From Flaccisagitta enflata (taxonomy: Eukaryota; Chaetognatha; Sagittoidea; Aphragmophora), in the NCBI GenBank assembly GCA_965153355.1, contig OZ231127.1, positions 81,592,001 to 81,656,000 of the forward strand: a DNA stretch of 64,000 nt. The letters are read 5' to 3'. Positions within the stretch are counted from its first letter, which is position 1. Each line of letters begins with the position of its first letter. The notes beneath the pieces are model-generated. The model saw only the letters and a program-made list of their open reading frames with translations, was not told the DNA's origin and made no database searches. Positions 1 through 11,889 of this stretch are shown piece by piece. The position numbers were made by a program, and so were the translations under genes.

Positions 1-965
1 ACTGGGACTGAAGCTTTATGACTGGGATTGTACTGAGCCGACTGTCAATGCAAACATGCGGTGATTTGAACCTTGAAAGTGAAATAACACCGAGAAGATG
101 CGGAGTAGAATATCTCAGGTAATGAGATGAGGAATTAAGGAAAGGAAAGAGATGGACAGCGACTGCTATATAGACTATTGGTCTGTTACTCATCTGATAA
201 TTTTGCGGTAACGGGCGCCGACGAAATGATAGCTCGCCAGAGTGCGCAGGTTGAACCTAAGAGCAGGATCAAAAAAGTACTCGCAATGAATACCACTCAA
301 ACGTGATTACACAATGAAATTAAGTATTTCTGGTCATAAGGTTAAAGGGAGACCCAGGACAGTGGCATCAAAATGAAAATAATCTTCAAACTCGCCAATT
401 TTTTTGTCACAACTACAGTCAAAATAAATTGTTCATTCAGATGCCACTGACCATCGGGCTTCTTACAGAAAATAGATTCATAAGAACTGAATCTACTTTC
501 AAGTGCGTGTCGACTGTAACACCATAGACCCTGCGCGATGGCACCCAACCGACAGCACTTAACTAGGGACATAAGAAAAAAATGATATACATATGTAACT
601 GATAGATTTATGCTTGAAATAATTTTGACATAGAATTCAATCGGTTGTCAATGCCCCGTGAACAAATGGGCTTGGGCAAAAAGCCTTTGAAAAACACCCG
701 ACTTACCAGTAGAAATTTTAATTGATGAATACCAAGTATAAGATCCACGGTGTTCGTCACCACCGTGTTAATGTGCCATTGCTGCCCGCTAGCCACTGAA
801 TGGAGGAAAGAGATTGTTATAATCAAGATTTGTTTTATTTTCGACGCAGTTGTGTCCAATAGCATAACTGGCGATTTTCAGACTTCTTTACTAGAATAAC
901 AAACCAACCAGTAGACAGAAAACTATGGATAGACAAACCCTCCTCGTGAGTCGCTTGTCAAAGTT
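1..965. other. Intergenic DNA, no gene recognised
   Basis: Only short open frames without domain-like composition or plausible splice structure are present. No tandem repeat or transposon terminus could be recognised. Confidence 0.5.
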
Positions 966-967
966 AT

Positions 968-1147
968 ACCGCTACCCCAGTCACATGCGGGTGGGCAGGA
1001 GCGGTGCTGAAGAGGGTCATTAGAGCTTTTGGTCAGGAGCAGTAAGCTGAAAAATGCCAAAAAAGTGGAAAGGGGACCAACCGACAAACCAACCTACCGA
1101 CGGACTGACAAAGCGGGGTGTAGAGTGGCGTAGCATGTGACTAAAAT
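968..1147 (+). repeat. Family S dispersed repeat, diverged copy
   Basis: It has the family layout: GCTACCCC, a 5' stem arm, GGGTGGGCAGG, a run of CCGACNAAC-type units, then AAGCGGGGTGTAGAG, a 3' arm and CTAAAA. The 5' arm AGTCACATGC (979-988) is the exact reverse complement of the 3' arm GCATGTGACT (1133-1142). Both arms differ from the usual AGTCGCGTGC type, so the pairing is kept by paired changes. The local 3' hairpin of other copies is broken here. Confidence 0.75.
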
Positions 1148-1165
1148 GCGTAGTGAGCTTAAAAA

Positions 1166-1288
1166 AACAAGTCAAAGGAAGCCAATGAGATGCGCCGTGT
1201 GGATCGTCGAACGAATGCGTTACCGACCAACGGACAAACCGACCAATGGACGCAGCCAGTTATAGAGGCGCTTTGGCGCACCTAAAGA
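1166..1288 (+). repeat. Family S repeat, GTGCGAC-type subfamily
   Basis: This is the same subfamily as 44,618-44,747: both share GTCGAACGAATGCGTTA and a tail of the form GCCAGTTATAGAGG. The 5' arm TGCGCC (1191-1196) pairs with GGCGCA (1275-1280). The other copy has GTGCGAC with GTCGCAC, so both arms changed together. Confidence 0.7.
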
Positions 1289-1924
1289 TGTCAAGATACT
1301 GTTGCACTTATACTTACCACGCATTGAGTAAGTTGAGACGTTGCAAACTTGGAATGACGGCGTTAAAGTAACTCGAAAAGTTTATATCGAAGGTTCTTGA
1401 GGTAGTTCCACCACCGGGCCACAATGCGTAATTAACTGACGGAAAAAAAAGTTTGAATAAGTTGTACATGAAATATAAAGAATAGTTTCGGGTACATCTA
1501 AGATACTTCAAAGCATTTTCTGTAGGAAAATTATTACTTCAGCTGTCATAAGGCGACACTAAAAATAAATAATTCTTCCCAGCAACAGCCTAGATATATT
1601 TTGGTGTGCTGCCGCTTTTGGTGATGAAGAAATTATCATTCGAAATGACTAAATCACAATGCACATTAAACACACAAGTACAAGGTACTCAAAAACTAAT
1701 GTATTCTCACCGGGGTTGATGCCGCAGTAAAGATGAAGGCACGAGTTCACGATTGCTTGGATCTTTTCACCGATCACGTCGTCAATTGAGGCGTTGAATT
1801 AAAGCTGGATCAGACGCACTCGAAGATTAGGTAAAAGGTGGTTAAATTAGCACCAGATAATGAGGCTTGGGGGTAAATACTTGTTGTAATGTACAGATGA
1901 TGGGAAGAAGAAGAAGATTACGAT

Positions 1925-1927
<3 letters not shown>

Positions 1928-2018
<91 letters not shown>

Positions 2019-2059
2019 AGATAAAGAGAGATAGAGAGAGAGAGAGAGATAGAGAGAGA

Positions 2060-2140
<81 letters not shown>

Positions 2141-2199
2141 TATGGAGAAGATCATAGAGAGAAAGTAGGAAGACAGAAAGTAGGAAGAGAAACAGAGGG

Positions 2200-2250
<51 letters not shown>
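1928..2250. repeat. (GA)n microsatellite, interrupted
   Basis: A long GA tract is interrupted by GATAGA and AGAAGG variants. Leu-Ser or Arg-Glu open frames across it are translations of the repeat. Confidence 0.95.
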
Positions 2251-2251
<1 letters not shown>

Positions 2252-2354
2252 GAAGTTGAGAGATAAGAAATTTGGATAGGAGGGAGGAGGAAACGCAGAG
2301 ACAGAGAAAGGAGAAAGAATAGAGAGAGACTGCGCTGTACAGCGTAAGGAGAAG

Positions 2355-2519
2355 AAGGAAAGGGTCAAAGATGCAAAGATGAGGCAGCAGCTGTCGCAGC
2401 AGGGAACTGCTGAATTGACTGGTGAGTTCGTCCTCCCCGAGGGGTAAGGCAACAGAGCCGAATGCCTTCGACCTTTCTTCACAATCTTCTGCAAGGTACT
2501 CCAAATACCTCAACTCCAT
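2355..2519 (-). CDS. Possible coding exon (unrecognised)
   Basis: Minus-strand frame reading MELRYLEYLAEDCEERSKAF and continuing for about 35 residues before it runs into the GA microsatellite. Composition is protein-like (mixed charge and hydrophobics, no repeats), unlike the repeat translations around it. No family is recognised. Splice sites and any partner exon are not identified. It could equally be a chance open frame. Confidence 0.25.
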
Positions 2520-2657
2520 AAGCAGATTGAGGAATATTTTTTCAGTCTATCTCTTCATGTCTTATGTTCATGATCTCAACGCTTGTGGTAAATTACAACA
2601 ATGGCTGGTTGGATGATCTTTAGTCGCGTGTCACGCAACTCAACGCTCCGCCCGCTA

Positions 2658-3259
2658 CAGTGGGGTTCGTGGAATAACAGCCTAAACTGGAGGAAGGTAT
2701 TTAAGTTTCTTAATTTTATTTGACAAATTTAATATTTGAAATACAAAATGTTTAATTGATGCTTGTGTCCCTAAGCTTTTTGGTTGCCATGGAAACTAAA
2801 ATTATTTTTTCGAATAGTCATAACTGCTAAAATATCAATATTTTTAAAAATGTAATGAAGGAATATTGCTCAAAATCAAATTTACAGCAACTTTACTATC
2901 ATACATTCTGTAAGAATATCGATCGTTCAGCTGTTGCTAGGGAGCATCATTTAGTGGTTGCTATGTGATGCTCCTTAGCAATGGCCAAACGAGCAATATT
3001 CTTACAGAATATACTGTGGGAAAGTTACAGAAAATTTAATTCAAAGCAATGTTCTCTGATTACATCTATTAAAATATTGATATACTAGCAGTCATAAATA
3101 TTCAAAAAAATGATTTTGGTTTCCATGGCAACCAAAAAATTCAGGGACACGAGCATAAGTTAAATATCTTATATTCTAAATATCATTTTTTTGTCAAATG
3201 AAATTAAGACACTTAAATACCTTCCTCCAGTTTAGGCTGTTATTCCATGAACCCCACTG
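2658..3259. mobile_element. TA-flanked foldback MITE (CAGTGGGGTTC ends)
   Basis: Ends CAGTGGGGTTC and GAACCCCACTG are flanked by TA at 2656-2657 and 3260-3261, as expected for Tc1/mariner-type insertion. The arms stay inverted-repeat for most of the length: GGAATAACAGCCTAAACTGG recurs inverted, as does TTGGTTGCCATGGAAAC. The centre lies near 2,960. No transposase is encoded, so it is non-autonomous. Confidence 0.88.
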
Positions 3260-3261
3260 TA

Positions 3262-4290
3262 TATCCCTCCGCATGTCTGTTGGATGGTTAATCCTTTTTT
3301 TTAAGAAAGAATCAAAGCTTGTAATTATTTTAAGGGGATTGATAAAACACGATTTTGTGATGAAAATGTATTTGAACATTATAACTTTTATTTTATCTAG
3401 TATTATGAACGAAGAATATTTTAAGAATATTGAAGGCTTTTATTTGCGTTTGAAAATATGAACATGAAGCTCTTAAAAAAAGACGTTCTCATTAAAACTA
3501 AGTGTGCCCATAACTTTGAAAAATACTTGAACGATGAGGATAAAAAGATTGACCAAAAATTGAGAATGTTACTATATCACTTTATGAGGCACTAAACTCT
3601 CCGAAAGGCATGAATGTATCTTTGTATTTCACGCGAACTAAGTCGAGGGTACATGTAAATCAAGCTTCACCATTTTGATGGTGTAGGCTTAATATCCCCC
3701 TTTCTTTAAAAGCTTGGTGATGCTCGTATCCTCGATGCAGTTTAAAGCGTCAATTTTATTTTGTTATATAGCTATCCTTTCATGAGTCTGGTGTCCAAAT
3801 TTTTTTCTTTCAATAGTGAAATTTAGACAAAAATTGAAGTTTGAGAAAAGCCAACACTCGAATGAGTAACCTTTAATGAATTAGGATTTGAATGAGATTA
3901 CAGTGCATTAAATCTATCCTCCAATCTAGATCATTTTTGCTCCCATCATGCCGTATGTGTTGTTGCTAGTTGCGGAGACGCATTTCTATGTGAGGCTTTG
4001 TCTGTCCGTTCGTCCGTTGGTCCATAATGATTGAGTTAAAAAGTAAAAAAACACACATTCTTGACGCTGCTGTGCGATTGTCCGTGTGAGTGTTTGAGGT
4101 GGGCAAGGATGTGGATACGCCCGCAACACTGAGACACCACGTCAATTGTTTTCTCATCGTCTCCCTCTGTCTCCTGTGTCTCTCCCTTCGTTTCGCTTTT
4201 TGCGAAGACTCTGCCAAGTCGACAAGAAGCACGTGAATCAGTGCGGCAGTAAAAGAAAACATGTTTTGAGGAAAGGAAACGAGTAACCAT
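3262..4290. other. Intergenic DNA with a family S fragment
   Basis: AT-rich sequence with no convincing gene. Around 3,966-4,025 a reverse-oriented family S tail is visible (AGTTGCGGAGACGCA followed by GGCTTTGTCTGTCC). The overlapping minus-strand frames at 3,966-4,290 have no recognisable domain. Confidence 0.5.
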
Positions 4291-4291
4291 A

Positions 4292-4675
4292 CACGCTTTT
4301 CATTTTATAAGAACATTGTTTTTTGAACTGAGCCTCAGCGTTTTTATTTTTAGCCCTGTTTTGAGGCTCAAGCGTTCTTAACATGTTCTTATTTTTGAAT
4401 AAGATAATTTCTTTATAATTATATGTTTATATTATTGTAAAGAAAAAAAATAAATGTCAGATTGATATTCAATGAAAAATGAATTGTTATTTTAAAAATC
4501 ATTATCAAAATATCAGTCATTTTAGGTTTTTTATTTAATTCTACTAGTTTTTTTTTTAAATATTATTCTTATTTTCAAATCTGAGGCTCAGCATGTTCTT
4601 AAGATGTTCTTATTTCTTTGCCAAATCTGAGGCTGATGTTCTTATAAACAGTGTTCTTACAAAAAGAAAAGCGTG
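4292..4675. mobile_element. TA-flanked MITE, CACTTTT family, CACGCTTTT variant
   Basis: Ends CACGCTTTTC and GAAAAGCGTG are flanked by TA (4290-4291, 4676-4677). The subterminal ATAAGAACA/TGTTCTTAT, and the internal GAGCCTCAG and GTTCTTA motifs, match the copies at 13,411, 28,569, 44,994 and 63,864. It is non-autonomous, about 384 bp. Confidence 0.85.
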
Positions 4676-4756
4676 TATTAGCAATTGAAAACCCATGATC
4701 ATGAGAACGTCACGTGCGTCGGTAGTTTTAAGCGAAGACAATTTACTCCTGGCTAT

Positions 4757-5177
4757 CACATGGTTGGTAACGTGGTCGTGTATGGGTGGTAACGTGGTCG
4801 AGTATGGTTGGTAACGTGGTCGTGTAAAGTTGGTCACATGGTCATGTATGTTTGGTAACGTGGTTGTGTATGTTTGGTAACGTGGTCGTGTATGGTTGGC
4901 AACATGGTTGTATGGTTGGTAACGTGGTTGGTAATGTGATTGTGGTTGTATGTTTGGTAGCGTGGTTGTGTATGGTTGGTAACATGGTAATGTATGGTTT
5001 ATAACGTGGTTGTGTATGGTTTGTAACATGGTTATGTATGATTGGTAACATGGTCGTGTATGGTTGGTAACATGGTCGTGTATAGTTGGTAACATGGTCA
5101 TGTATGGTTGGTAACGTGGTCGTGTATGTTTGGTAACGTGGTCGTGTATGTTTGGTAACATGATAATGTATGGTTGG
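4757..5177. repeat. 22-bp minisatellite (GTGGTCGTGTATGGTTGGTAAC type)
   Basis: About 19 imperfect copies of a unit near 22 bp containing ATGGTTGGTAAC. The array resumes at 7,186 after the inserted element, so it was one array before insertion. Confidence 0.9.
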
Positions 5178-6079
5178 TAAGGTTGGGAGTGACTCGGCTT
5201 TTCAATCACCACCGATTTTCGGCGATTTTCCATTTCCACCACCGTTTTTTCCGTTTTTTTCAGCGATTTTTAGTTGCGGATATGCATTTCTATAAGAGGC
5301 TTTGTCAGTCCTTTGGTACATTGGTCATGTTTGTGTTATAAATGTGAAATTGTGCAATTATGATGATACAGTTCACAGTCCCATCATTTATATGATATCA
5401 GGAAATAGAATTATTTTAGGCCCAAAATCATATGAAATGTGCAACATGTCTCATACCAAATATTAATGTAAATAGACCCAATTTATCCCCTTGGTTTAGA
5501 TTCAGGGCAGGGCATTCATATAGAGGACAAGGTATAAACCTCAGAGTACTAAATGAACTCAAAAGTGCAATTTGCTGAGATCTAGGAAAATGGAGTAAAA
5601 ATACCCTCATACGTAAAATGCAGAATTCAGGGTCGTCAGCCATGACAATGCAAGACGGAGACTTGAACAACATAGTCAGTAGATGATAGAACCTAAATGT
5701 ATAAGTGGCTAAGATTTTCTACTTAGTAAACATGTTTCAAACAGATCTAGTTGTATGGCGCAAATCACCTAATGCCATTCTATTTCCTGGACTTGTGGGG
5801 ATGAGTTGTGAATGTCAGTGTGTGTAAGTAAGGATGGGGTGGGAGAGGGTATGAATGGGGGTTGCATGCCCCTGCCCACCCATCCACAATGATATTGTGA
5901 CCCCGCATCACTTGTTATACTGCAGCATCCCCCATCACTTGCTAGCTAAAACTGATCAAGATATGTGTATGTTGTGCACAATCCTTTAGCCTGTTCCCAC
6001 ACACTCAGGTCTAAAGATGAAAATTTTTTTTATAATTGTCTTAGTGTATACACTGTATGTCTCATAAGCTGTTTCTTGA

Positions 6080-6205
6080 TGTCAGTTACTCTGCCTCTCT
6101 CTCTCTCCCCCCTCCCTCCCTCTCTCTTCTTTATTTTCTTCTTTTTTCTTTTCTTTTTTTTTTCTTTCTCCTCTTCAGTCTTCAATCTGTTACCTTCTTT
6201 TTTTT
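6080..6205. repeat. Polypyrimidine tract
   Basis: A CT/T-rich run (CTCTCTCCCCCCTCCCTCCC then TTTTCTT units). The open frames across it are low-complexity translations. Confidence 0.85.
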
Positions 6206-6333
6206 CCCATTGAAGATAACAGAATTGATACAATGGAAGTGCACGACAAATAGAAACAGTAGAATAAGAACTATGCATGCATCACAAACTTTGAACAGTG
6301 TTGGCATTCCTTTGGATACACAGCCTATAAGTA

Positions 6334-6735
6334 CAGAAGGAACCATTACAAGAGGTGTGGAGGGACCAAAATTGAAGCGCCCCCCTTACAGCTCACACTA
6401 CTGTTTATATTTCTTTATTTTGGGTAGTGGTTTATACCTTAGATGAATACAAATTCTTTTCACAAAGGTGATTTTTGAAAATTCCACTAAAAACCTTTCC
6501 AAATCTTTAATTTTTCCCATTTTTAGAGCTTTAAAAAAAAATTTTAGTGTAAAAAAGTTAATTATGGAAATTCTTGAGGAAGTCTCAAAAAAAGCCTGAA
6601 TGAAAAAAATTGTCTTACCTAAGGTATAAATCACTGCCCAGATTAGAGGAAAAGAAGCAATACATATAGCGTGGGCTTTGAGGGGGGGTGCTAAAACATT
6701 TGGTCCCTCCACAACTCTCATAATGGTTCCTTCTG
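6334..6735. mobile_element. TA-flanked foldback MITE (CAGAAGGAACC ends), nested
   Basis: Ends CAGAAGGAACCATTA and TAATGGTTCCTTCTG are flanked by TA (6332-6333 and 6736-6737). Inverted similarity continues inward (GTGGAGGGACCAAA; CTAAGGTATAAA), so the element is close to a full palindrome. It lies inside the hAT-like element and therefore inserted later. Confidence 0.87.
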
Positions 6736-7185
6736 TAGTCGCTTACAGGTGGGCAGGGGCAGTAATGTAGATGGGCAGAAGTGGACAGGGGCTGTATTGC
6801 GGCATGGCAGGCCAGTAATGCTGAAAATCGCTTTTCTGGTCAATTTTGCGTCACCTAAATTTTAGCGTTTCAGACAGGCAGACCTTCCAAGGGACACACC
6901 CTCTTATAGAGTTGCTTGGCAAGAAACAAAAAAGACGCACTGAGTGAAACTGGGATGAGGTACTGAATCAGAGACTTATTTCAGATTTTTTTTTTAAATC
7001 GGAAATATTGTCCCAGCATATGCGCATTTCCCTCTGCATGAAGGCGAAAAAATGCTATGAAAAGAGCAGCTTGGGCATGGAAGGGAAAAACGGTGAAAAA
7101 CCGAAAATCCAAATCACCGAATCGGTGAAAATTGGCAATCACTCCACCGTTTTTTCGGCGACGAATCACCGATCCCCCAACCTTA

Positions 7186-7560
7186 ATGGTTGGTAATGTG
7201 GTTGTGAATGGTTGGTAACGTGGTTGTGAATGGTTGGTAACGTGGTTGTGTATGGTTGGTAATGTAATCGTGTGTGGCGCATAATGTAATCGTGTGTGAC
7301 GCGTAATGTAATCGTGTGTGGCGCATAATGTGGTCGTGTGTGGCGCGTAATGTGGTCATGTGTGGCACATAATGTTGACCCGTGTGGCGCATAATGTGGT
7401 CGTGTGTGGCGCGTAATGTGGTCATGTGTGGCACATAATGTTGACCCGTGTGGCTCATAATGTGGTCCCGTGTGGCGCATAAGGTTATGTATGACGCATT
7501 ACATGGTAGTGAATGACGTGTAATGTGGTTGTACACGGCGCATAATGCGGTTGTGTGATA
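7186..7560. repeat. Second half of the 22-bp minisatellite
   Basis: It begins with the same GGTTGGTAACGTGG units as 4,757-5,177, then grades into a related variant with GTGTGGCGCATAATGTGGTC. The variant forms a higher-order pattern of alternating GCGCATAATG, GCGCGTAATG and GCACATAATG. Confidence 0.88.
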
Positions 7561-7574
7561 CATCTATGAAATGA

Positions 7575-8744
7575 TCTGTCTGTCCCACGGTCTGTCTTTC
7601 CTTCTCCCTTCCTTCTTCCTCTCTTTCCTTCTCCCTCTTGCCTTCTCCCTCTCTTTCCTTCTCCCTCTCTTTCCTTCTCCCTCTCTTTCCTTCTTCCTCT
7701 CTTTCCTACCCCCCCTCTTTCCTTCCTCCCCTCTTTCCTTCCCCCTATCTTTCCTTTCCCCTCTTTCCTTCCCCCGCTCTTTTCTTCCCCGCTCTTTTCT
7801 TCCCCGTCTCATTTCTTCCCCCTCTCCTTCCTTCCCCTCTCTTTCCTTCCCCATCTCTTTCCTTCCCCCTCTCTTTCCTTCCCCCTCTCTTTCCTTCCCC
7901 CTCTCTTTCCTTCCCCCTCTCTTTCCTTCCCTCTCTTTTGTTCCCTCTCTTTTGTTCCCCCTCTCTTTTGTTCCCCCTCTTTTCTTTCCCCTCTCTTTTC
8001 TTCCCCCTCTCTTTTGTTCCCCCTCTCTTTTCTTTCCCCTCTTTTTTCTTCCCCCTCTCTTTTCTTCCCCCTCTCTTTTCTTCCCCCTTCTTTCCTTCCC
8101 TCTCTTTCCTTCTCCCTCTCTTTTCTTCTCCCTCTTTTCTTCTCCCTCATTCCTTCTCCCTCTCTTTTGTTCTCTCTTTTTCCCTCTCCCTCTCTTTCCT
8201 TCTCTCTTTCTTTTTCTCTTTCCTTCTCTCTCTTTCCTTCCCTCTCTTTCCCTGCCTCACTTTCCTTCTCCCTCTCTTTCCTTCTCCCTCTCTTTCCTTC
8301 TCCCTCTCTTTCCTTCTTTCTCTCTTTCCTTCTTTCTCTCTTTCCTTCTCCCTCTCTTTCCTTCTCCCTCTCTTTCCTTCTCCCTCTTTCCTTCTCCCTC
8401 TTTCCTTCTCCGTCTATCTACTCCTTCTCTCTCTACTCCTTCTCCCTCTTTCCTTCTCCCTCTATCTACTCCTTCTCTCTCTACTCCTTCTTCTCTCTCT
8501 ACTCCTTCTTCTCTCTCTGCTCCTTCTTCTCTCTCTACTCCTCCTTCTCTCTCTACTCTTCTTCTCTCTCTACTCCTCTTCTCTCTCTACTCTTCTTCTC
8601 TCTCTACTCTTCTTCTCTCTCTACTCCTCTTCTCTCTCTACTCCTCTTCTCTCTCTACTCCTCTTCTCTCTCTACTCCTCTTCTCTCTCTACTCCTCTTC
8701 TCTCTCTCTACTCCTCCTCTCTCTCTACTCCTCTTCTCTCTCTA
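7575..8744. repeat. Polypyrimidine array (CTTTCCTTCTCCCTCT type)
   Basis: More than 1.1 kb of almost pure C/T on the plus strand, in degenerate 12-17-bp units. Long Ser-Leu-Pro-Phe frames and Lys-Arg-Glu frames on the other strand come from composition only. Confidence 0.95.
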
Positions 8745-9485
8745 CAGCTGAGTTTCCTACGATTCTAAGAAACGTAGGAATCTGGGTTAAGCTTAGGATT
8801 CTATGTTTCCTAACCAACTTTACAATGGGAAATTGAGTTTTTCTCATTTTAATCCAGAAAGCGCCCCTTCAACTTTTCCAATTTTTTAGGTGGTTATTAA
8901 CAACAGGGAGACATCCTGATGCCATAGAACAATAGCGTCGCCACTCTACTCTAAGTTGGTGGAAAAAGTGAAAGAAAAATTTTAACCTAGGTTGCTTACG
9001 CTTCGAGGTTTTCTAAGAAGATTTTGCATAGGTTTCTTAGAATTCTAGGTTTTCCAAGATTAACAATGTCAGCGAAAATCTTTTCTACCAAAAAAGTGAA
9101 TCAACCAATGAAAGGAGCAACAGATGTACAAGGAAGAAAAAATTTCTATTCTTGCTGATATGGTAAATCCTTGGAAATCTAGAATTCTAAGAAACATAAG
9201 CAACATTTTCCTAGAAAACCTAGAAACCTAAGAAATGTAGGTAGGATTTTTTTCATTCACATTTTTCCTCTATTCACAGCGGAGTGGCGATGCTATTCTT
9301 TTATGGCATCTGGATGTTGTGCCATCATGGACAATCACCCAAGAAAGGAGAAAAATCAAAGCAGCGCCTTTTAAGTTATAATAAAAAGACTCACTTTCCC
9401 TTTGTAAAATCAGCTAGGAAACCTAGAAACATAAGCTTTCTAACCCAGAATCCTAGGTTTCTTAGAATTGTAGGATACCCAGCTG
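8745..9485. mobile_element. 740-bp foldback element inside the polypyrimidine array
   Basis: Both ends carry CAGCTG followed by inverted arms. TTCTAAGAAAC and GGATTCT-type words near the left end recur inverted near the right end, and further in ATGCCATA...ATAGCGTCGCCACT recurs inverted at about 9,280-9,325. Arms are about 300 bp. The polypyrimidine array continues on both sides. No transposase is present and the target duplication is unclear. Confidence 0.8.
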
Positions 9486-10940
9486 CTCTACTCCTCTTCT
9501 CTCTCTACTCCTCTTCTCTCTCTACTCCTCTTCTCTCTCTACTCCTCTTCTCTCTCTACTCCTCTTCTCTCTCTACTCCTCTTCTCTCTCTCTCCTCTTC
9601 TCTCTCTACTCCTCTTCTCTCTCTACTCCTCTTCTCTCTCTACTCCTCTTCTCTCTCTACTCCTCTTCTCTCTCTACTCCTCTTCTCTCTCTACTCCTCT
9701 TCTCTCTCTACTCCTCTTCTCTCTCTACTCCTCTTCTCTCTCTACTCCTCTTCTCTCTCTACTCCTCTTCTCTCTCTACTCCTCTCTCTCTACTCCTCTT
9801 CTCTCTCTACTCCTCTTTTCTCTCTACTCCTCTTCTCTCTCTACTCCTCTTCTCTTTCCCTTTTTTTTTTAATTCTCTGAATCTCTCTACTCCTTCTTTT
9901 TTCCTCTTTTCTCTTCCTCTGTCTACTCCTCTTTCTCTCTATACTCCTATTTCTCTCTATACTCCTATTTCTCTCTATACTCCTTTCTCTCTCTCTCTAT
10001 ACTTCTCTCTCTCTCTCTCTATACTCCTTTCTCTCTCTCTCTCTATACTCCTTTCTCTCTCTCTCTCTATACTCATTTCTCTCTCTATACTCCTTTTTCT
10101 CTCTCTCTATACTCCTTTCTCTCTATACTCCTTTCTCTCTATACTCCTCTTTCTCTCTATACTCCTCTTTCTCTCTATACTCCTCATTCTCTCTATACTC
10201 CTCTTTCTCTCTATACTCCTCTTTCTCTCTATACTCTGCTTTCTCTCTATACTCTGCTTTCTCTCTATACTCCTCTTTCTCTCTATACTCCTCTTTATCT
10301 CTATACTCCTCTCTCTTCTCCTCTTTCTCTCTTTACTCCTCTTTCTCTCTTTACTCCTCTTTCTCTCTCTACTCCTCTTTCTCTCTCTCCTCTTTCTCTC
10401 TCTACTCCTCTTTCTCTCTCTACTCCTCTTTCTCTCTACCTCTTCTCTCTCTACCTCTTTCTCTCTCCCTCTTTCTCTCTACTCCTCTATCTCTCTACTC
10501 CTTTTCTCTTTCTCTCTCTACTCCTTCTCTCTCTCTACTCCTCTCTCTACTCCTCTTTCTCTCTCTACTCCTCTTTCTCTCTCTACTTCTTCTCTTTCTC
10601 TACTTCTCTCTACTCCTTTCTCTTCCTCTTTCTCTCTCTACTCCTCTTTCTCTCTCTACTCCTCTTTCTCTCTCTACTCCTCTTTCTCTCTCTACTCCTC
10701 TTTCTCTCTCTACTCCTCTTTCTCTCTCTACTCCTCTTTCTCTCTCTACTCCTCTTTCTCTCTCTACTCCTCTTTCTCTCTCTACTCCTCTTTCTCTCTC
10801 TACTCCTCTTTCTCTCTCTACTCCTCTTTCTCTCTCTACTCCTCTTTCTCTCTCTACTCCTCTTTCTCTCTCTACTCCTCTTTCTCTCTCTACTCCTCTT
10901 TCTCTCTCTACTCCTCTTTCTCTGTACTCCTTATCTTTCC
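9486..10940. repeat. Polypyrimidine minisatellite, 17- and 18-bp units
   Basis: The first part is a regular 17-bp unit (CTCCTCTTCTCTCTCTA). From about 10,620 it is an almost perfect 18-bp unit with one extra T (CTCCTCTTTCTCTCTCTA). The stretch between is degenerate, with ATACTCC variants. Confidence 0.95.
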
Positions 10941-11039
10941 AGGCGTGTATAAAGTTAAAAGATAAAAAGGTAGAACAAAAGAAATAAAATTTTTCCGAGT
11001 AATTAGCATTTCTGGTAGTATTAAAAGGTGAAGTTCAAT

Positions 11040-11172
11040 TACTGTAACACAATTTAATAATATCTAAACCTAAATGTATTTTTGCTGTCTGGGGAAGAAA
11101 ACCATAATTTTCTAATGCAACGCGATGCATCGTGGGGAAAAAAGTCAAAAGCGCTCAATTGTATACACTCCT
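11040..11172. repeat. Dispersed repeat with CG-rich hairpin (copy 1)
   Basis: Shares AATNNTATCTAAACCTAAA, a GGGGAAGAAAA-type block, a small hairpin followed by GGGGAAAA, and AATTGTATACACTCC with copies at 14,038-14,205 and 31,262-31,410. The hairpin here is CGATGCATCG. Confidence 0.7.
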
Positions 11173-11179
11173 GTATCTT

Positions 11180-11368
11180 TTTAGTCGCGTGCTACGCGAC
11201 TCTACAACCCGCTTTGTCGGTCCGTCGGTCCGTCGGTCCGTCGGTCCGTTTGTCCGTCACACTTTACTTTTTTTGGGTTTTTGCGGTTTTTGGCCTCACT
11301 GCTCCTGCCCAAATGATGGAGTGACCTCAATTATGGCCCCTGCCCACCCGCACGCGACTGGGGTACAC
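11180..11368 (-). repeat. Family S dispersed repeat
   Basis: A full reverse-oriented copy. The arms AGTCGCGTGC (11,183-11,192) and GCACGCGACT (11,350-11,359) are perfect complements. Between them lie GTCGGTCC units and the conserved GGCCCCTGCCCACC block. Confidence 0.85.
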
Positions 11369-11889
11369 TATGGACCGTGACCGGCAAAAAATTAAACATT
11401 ACTAAAATTAATAGTAGTTCATTACCTGATACCTTATTTGATTTTCTTCAAACGTCAGCTGACGTCAGACCCTAGGCGGGAAAATGAATGTGCGCGGCGA
11501 AAGCTTACACTGAGCACTACCTCTGATAAAACGTACAGGTCCGCGAAATTCTCTGTTCTTTAGTGTGGGGCTTGGTTTTCATGTCATAGTAAAGTGACGA
11601 CGACCAGGTACAGGCTCACTTTGATTTGCTGCATTGTCATGAGAAATAGCTCCCTCGTGCTTCTTTTCAATCTTCCTGTACAGAATTCTGACTGCGTTAC
11701 TAATTTCTCACTTTTTCTTTCTTTTTCTTCCATTTTGATTTTTTTGTTGTAAAAAGACTGAAAAATGACAAAAACCGATGAGGACTTCGTTGATGATGAC
11801 CACGTAACTGATTCCGACGATGACGATGATCATACATAACGTACAGGCTGCCAGCTCCTCACAAATGATGATCCTTATAAGAGCGAGTT
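11369..11889. other. Intergenic DNA, no gene recognised
   Basis: Unique-looking sequence. The only coding hint is a 24-codon acidic frame at 11,765-11,839 (MTKTDEDFVDDDHVTDSD, then more Asp), too short to call. Confidence 0.4.

Larger units (their letters stand above)
5178..7185. mobile_element. hAT-like non-autonomous element inserted in minisatellite
   Basis: Ends TAAGGTTGGG and CCCAACCTTA form perfect 10-bp terminal inverted repeats. ATGGTTGG occurs directly on both sides (5170-5177 and 7186-7193), an 8-bp target duplication as in hAT transposons. Because that word also occurs inside the array, the duplication is less conclusive than it would be in unique DNA. Subterminal stretches rich in CACCGATTTTCGGCG and its complement strengthen the call. 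No transposase frame is visible. Confidence 0.7.

Noticed and set aside
7571-8836. 421-codon Ser-Leu-Pro-Phe frame and its reverse Lys-Arg-Glu frames
   Set aside because: Translation of a polypyrimidine tract; several overlapping frames are equally open.
11765-11839. 24-codon acidic open frame with a run of Asp
   Set aside because: Too short and simple; GAT/GAC repeats can give this by chance.
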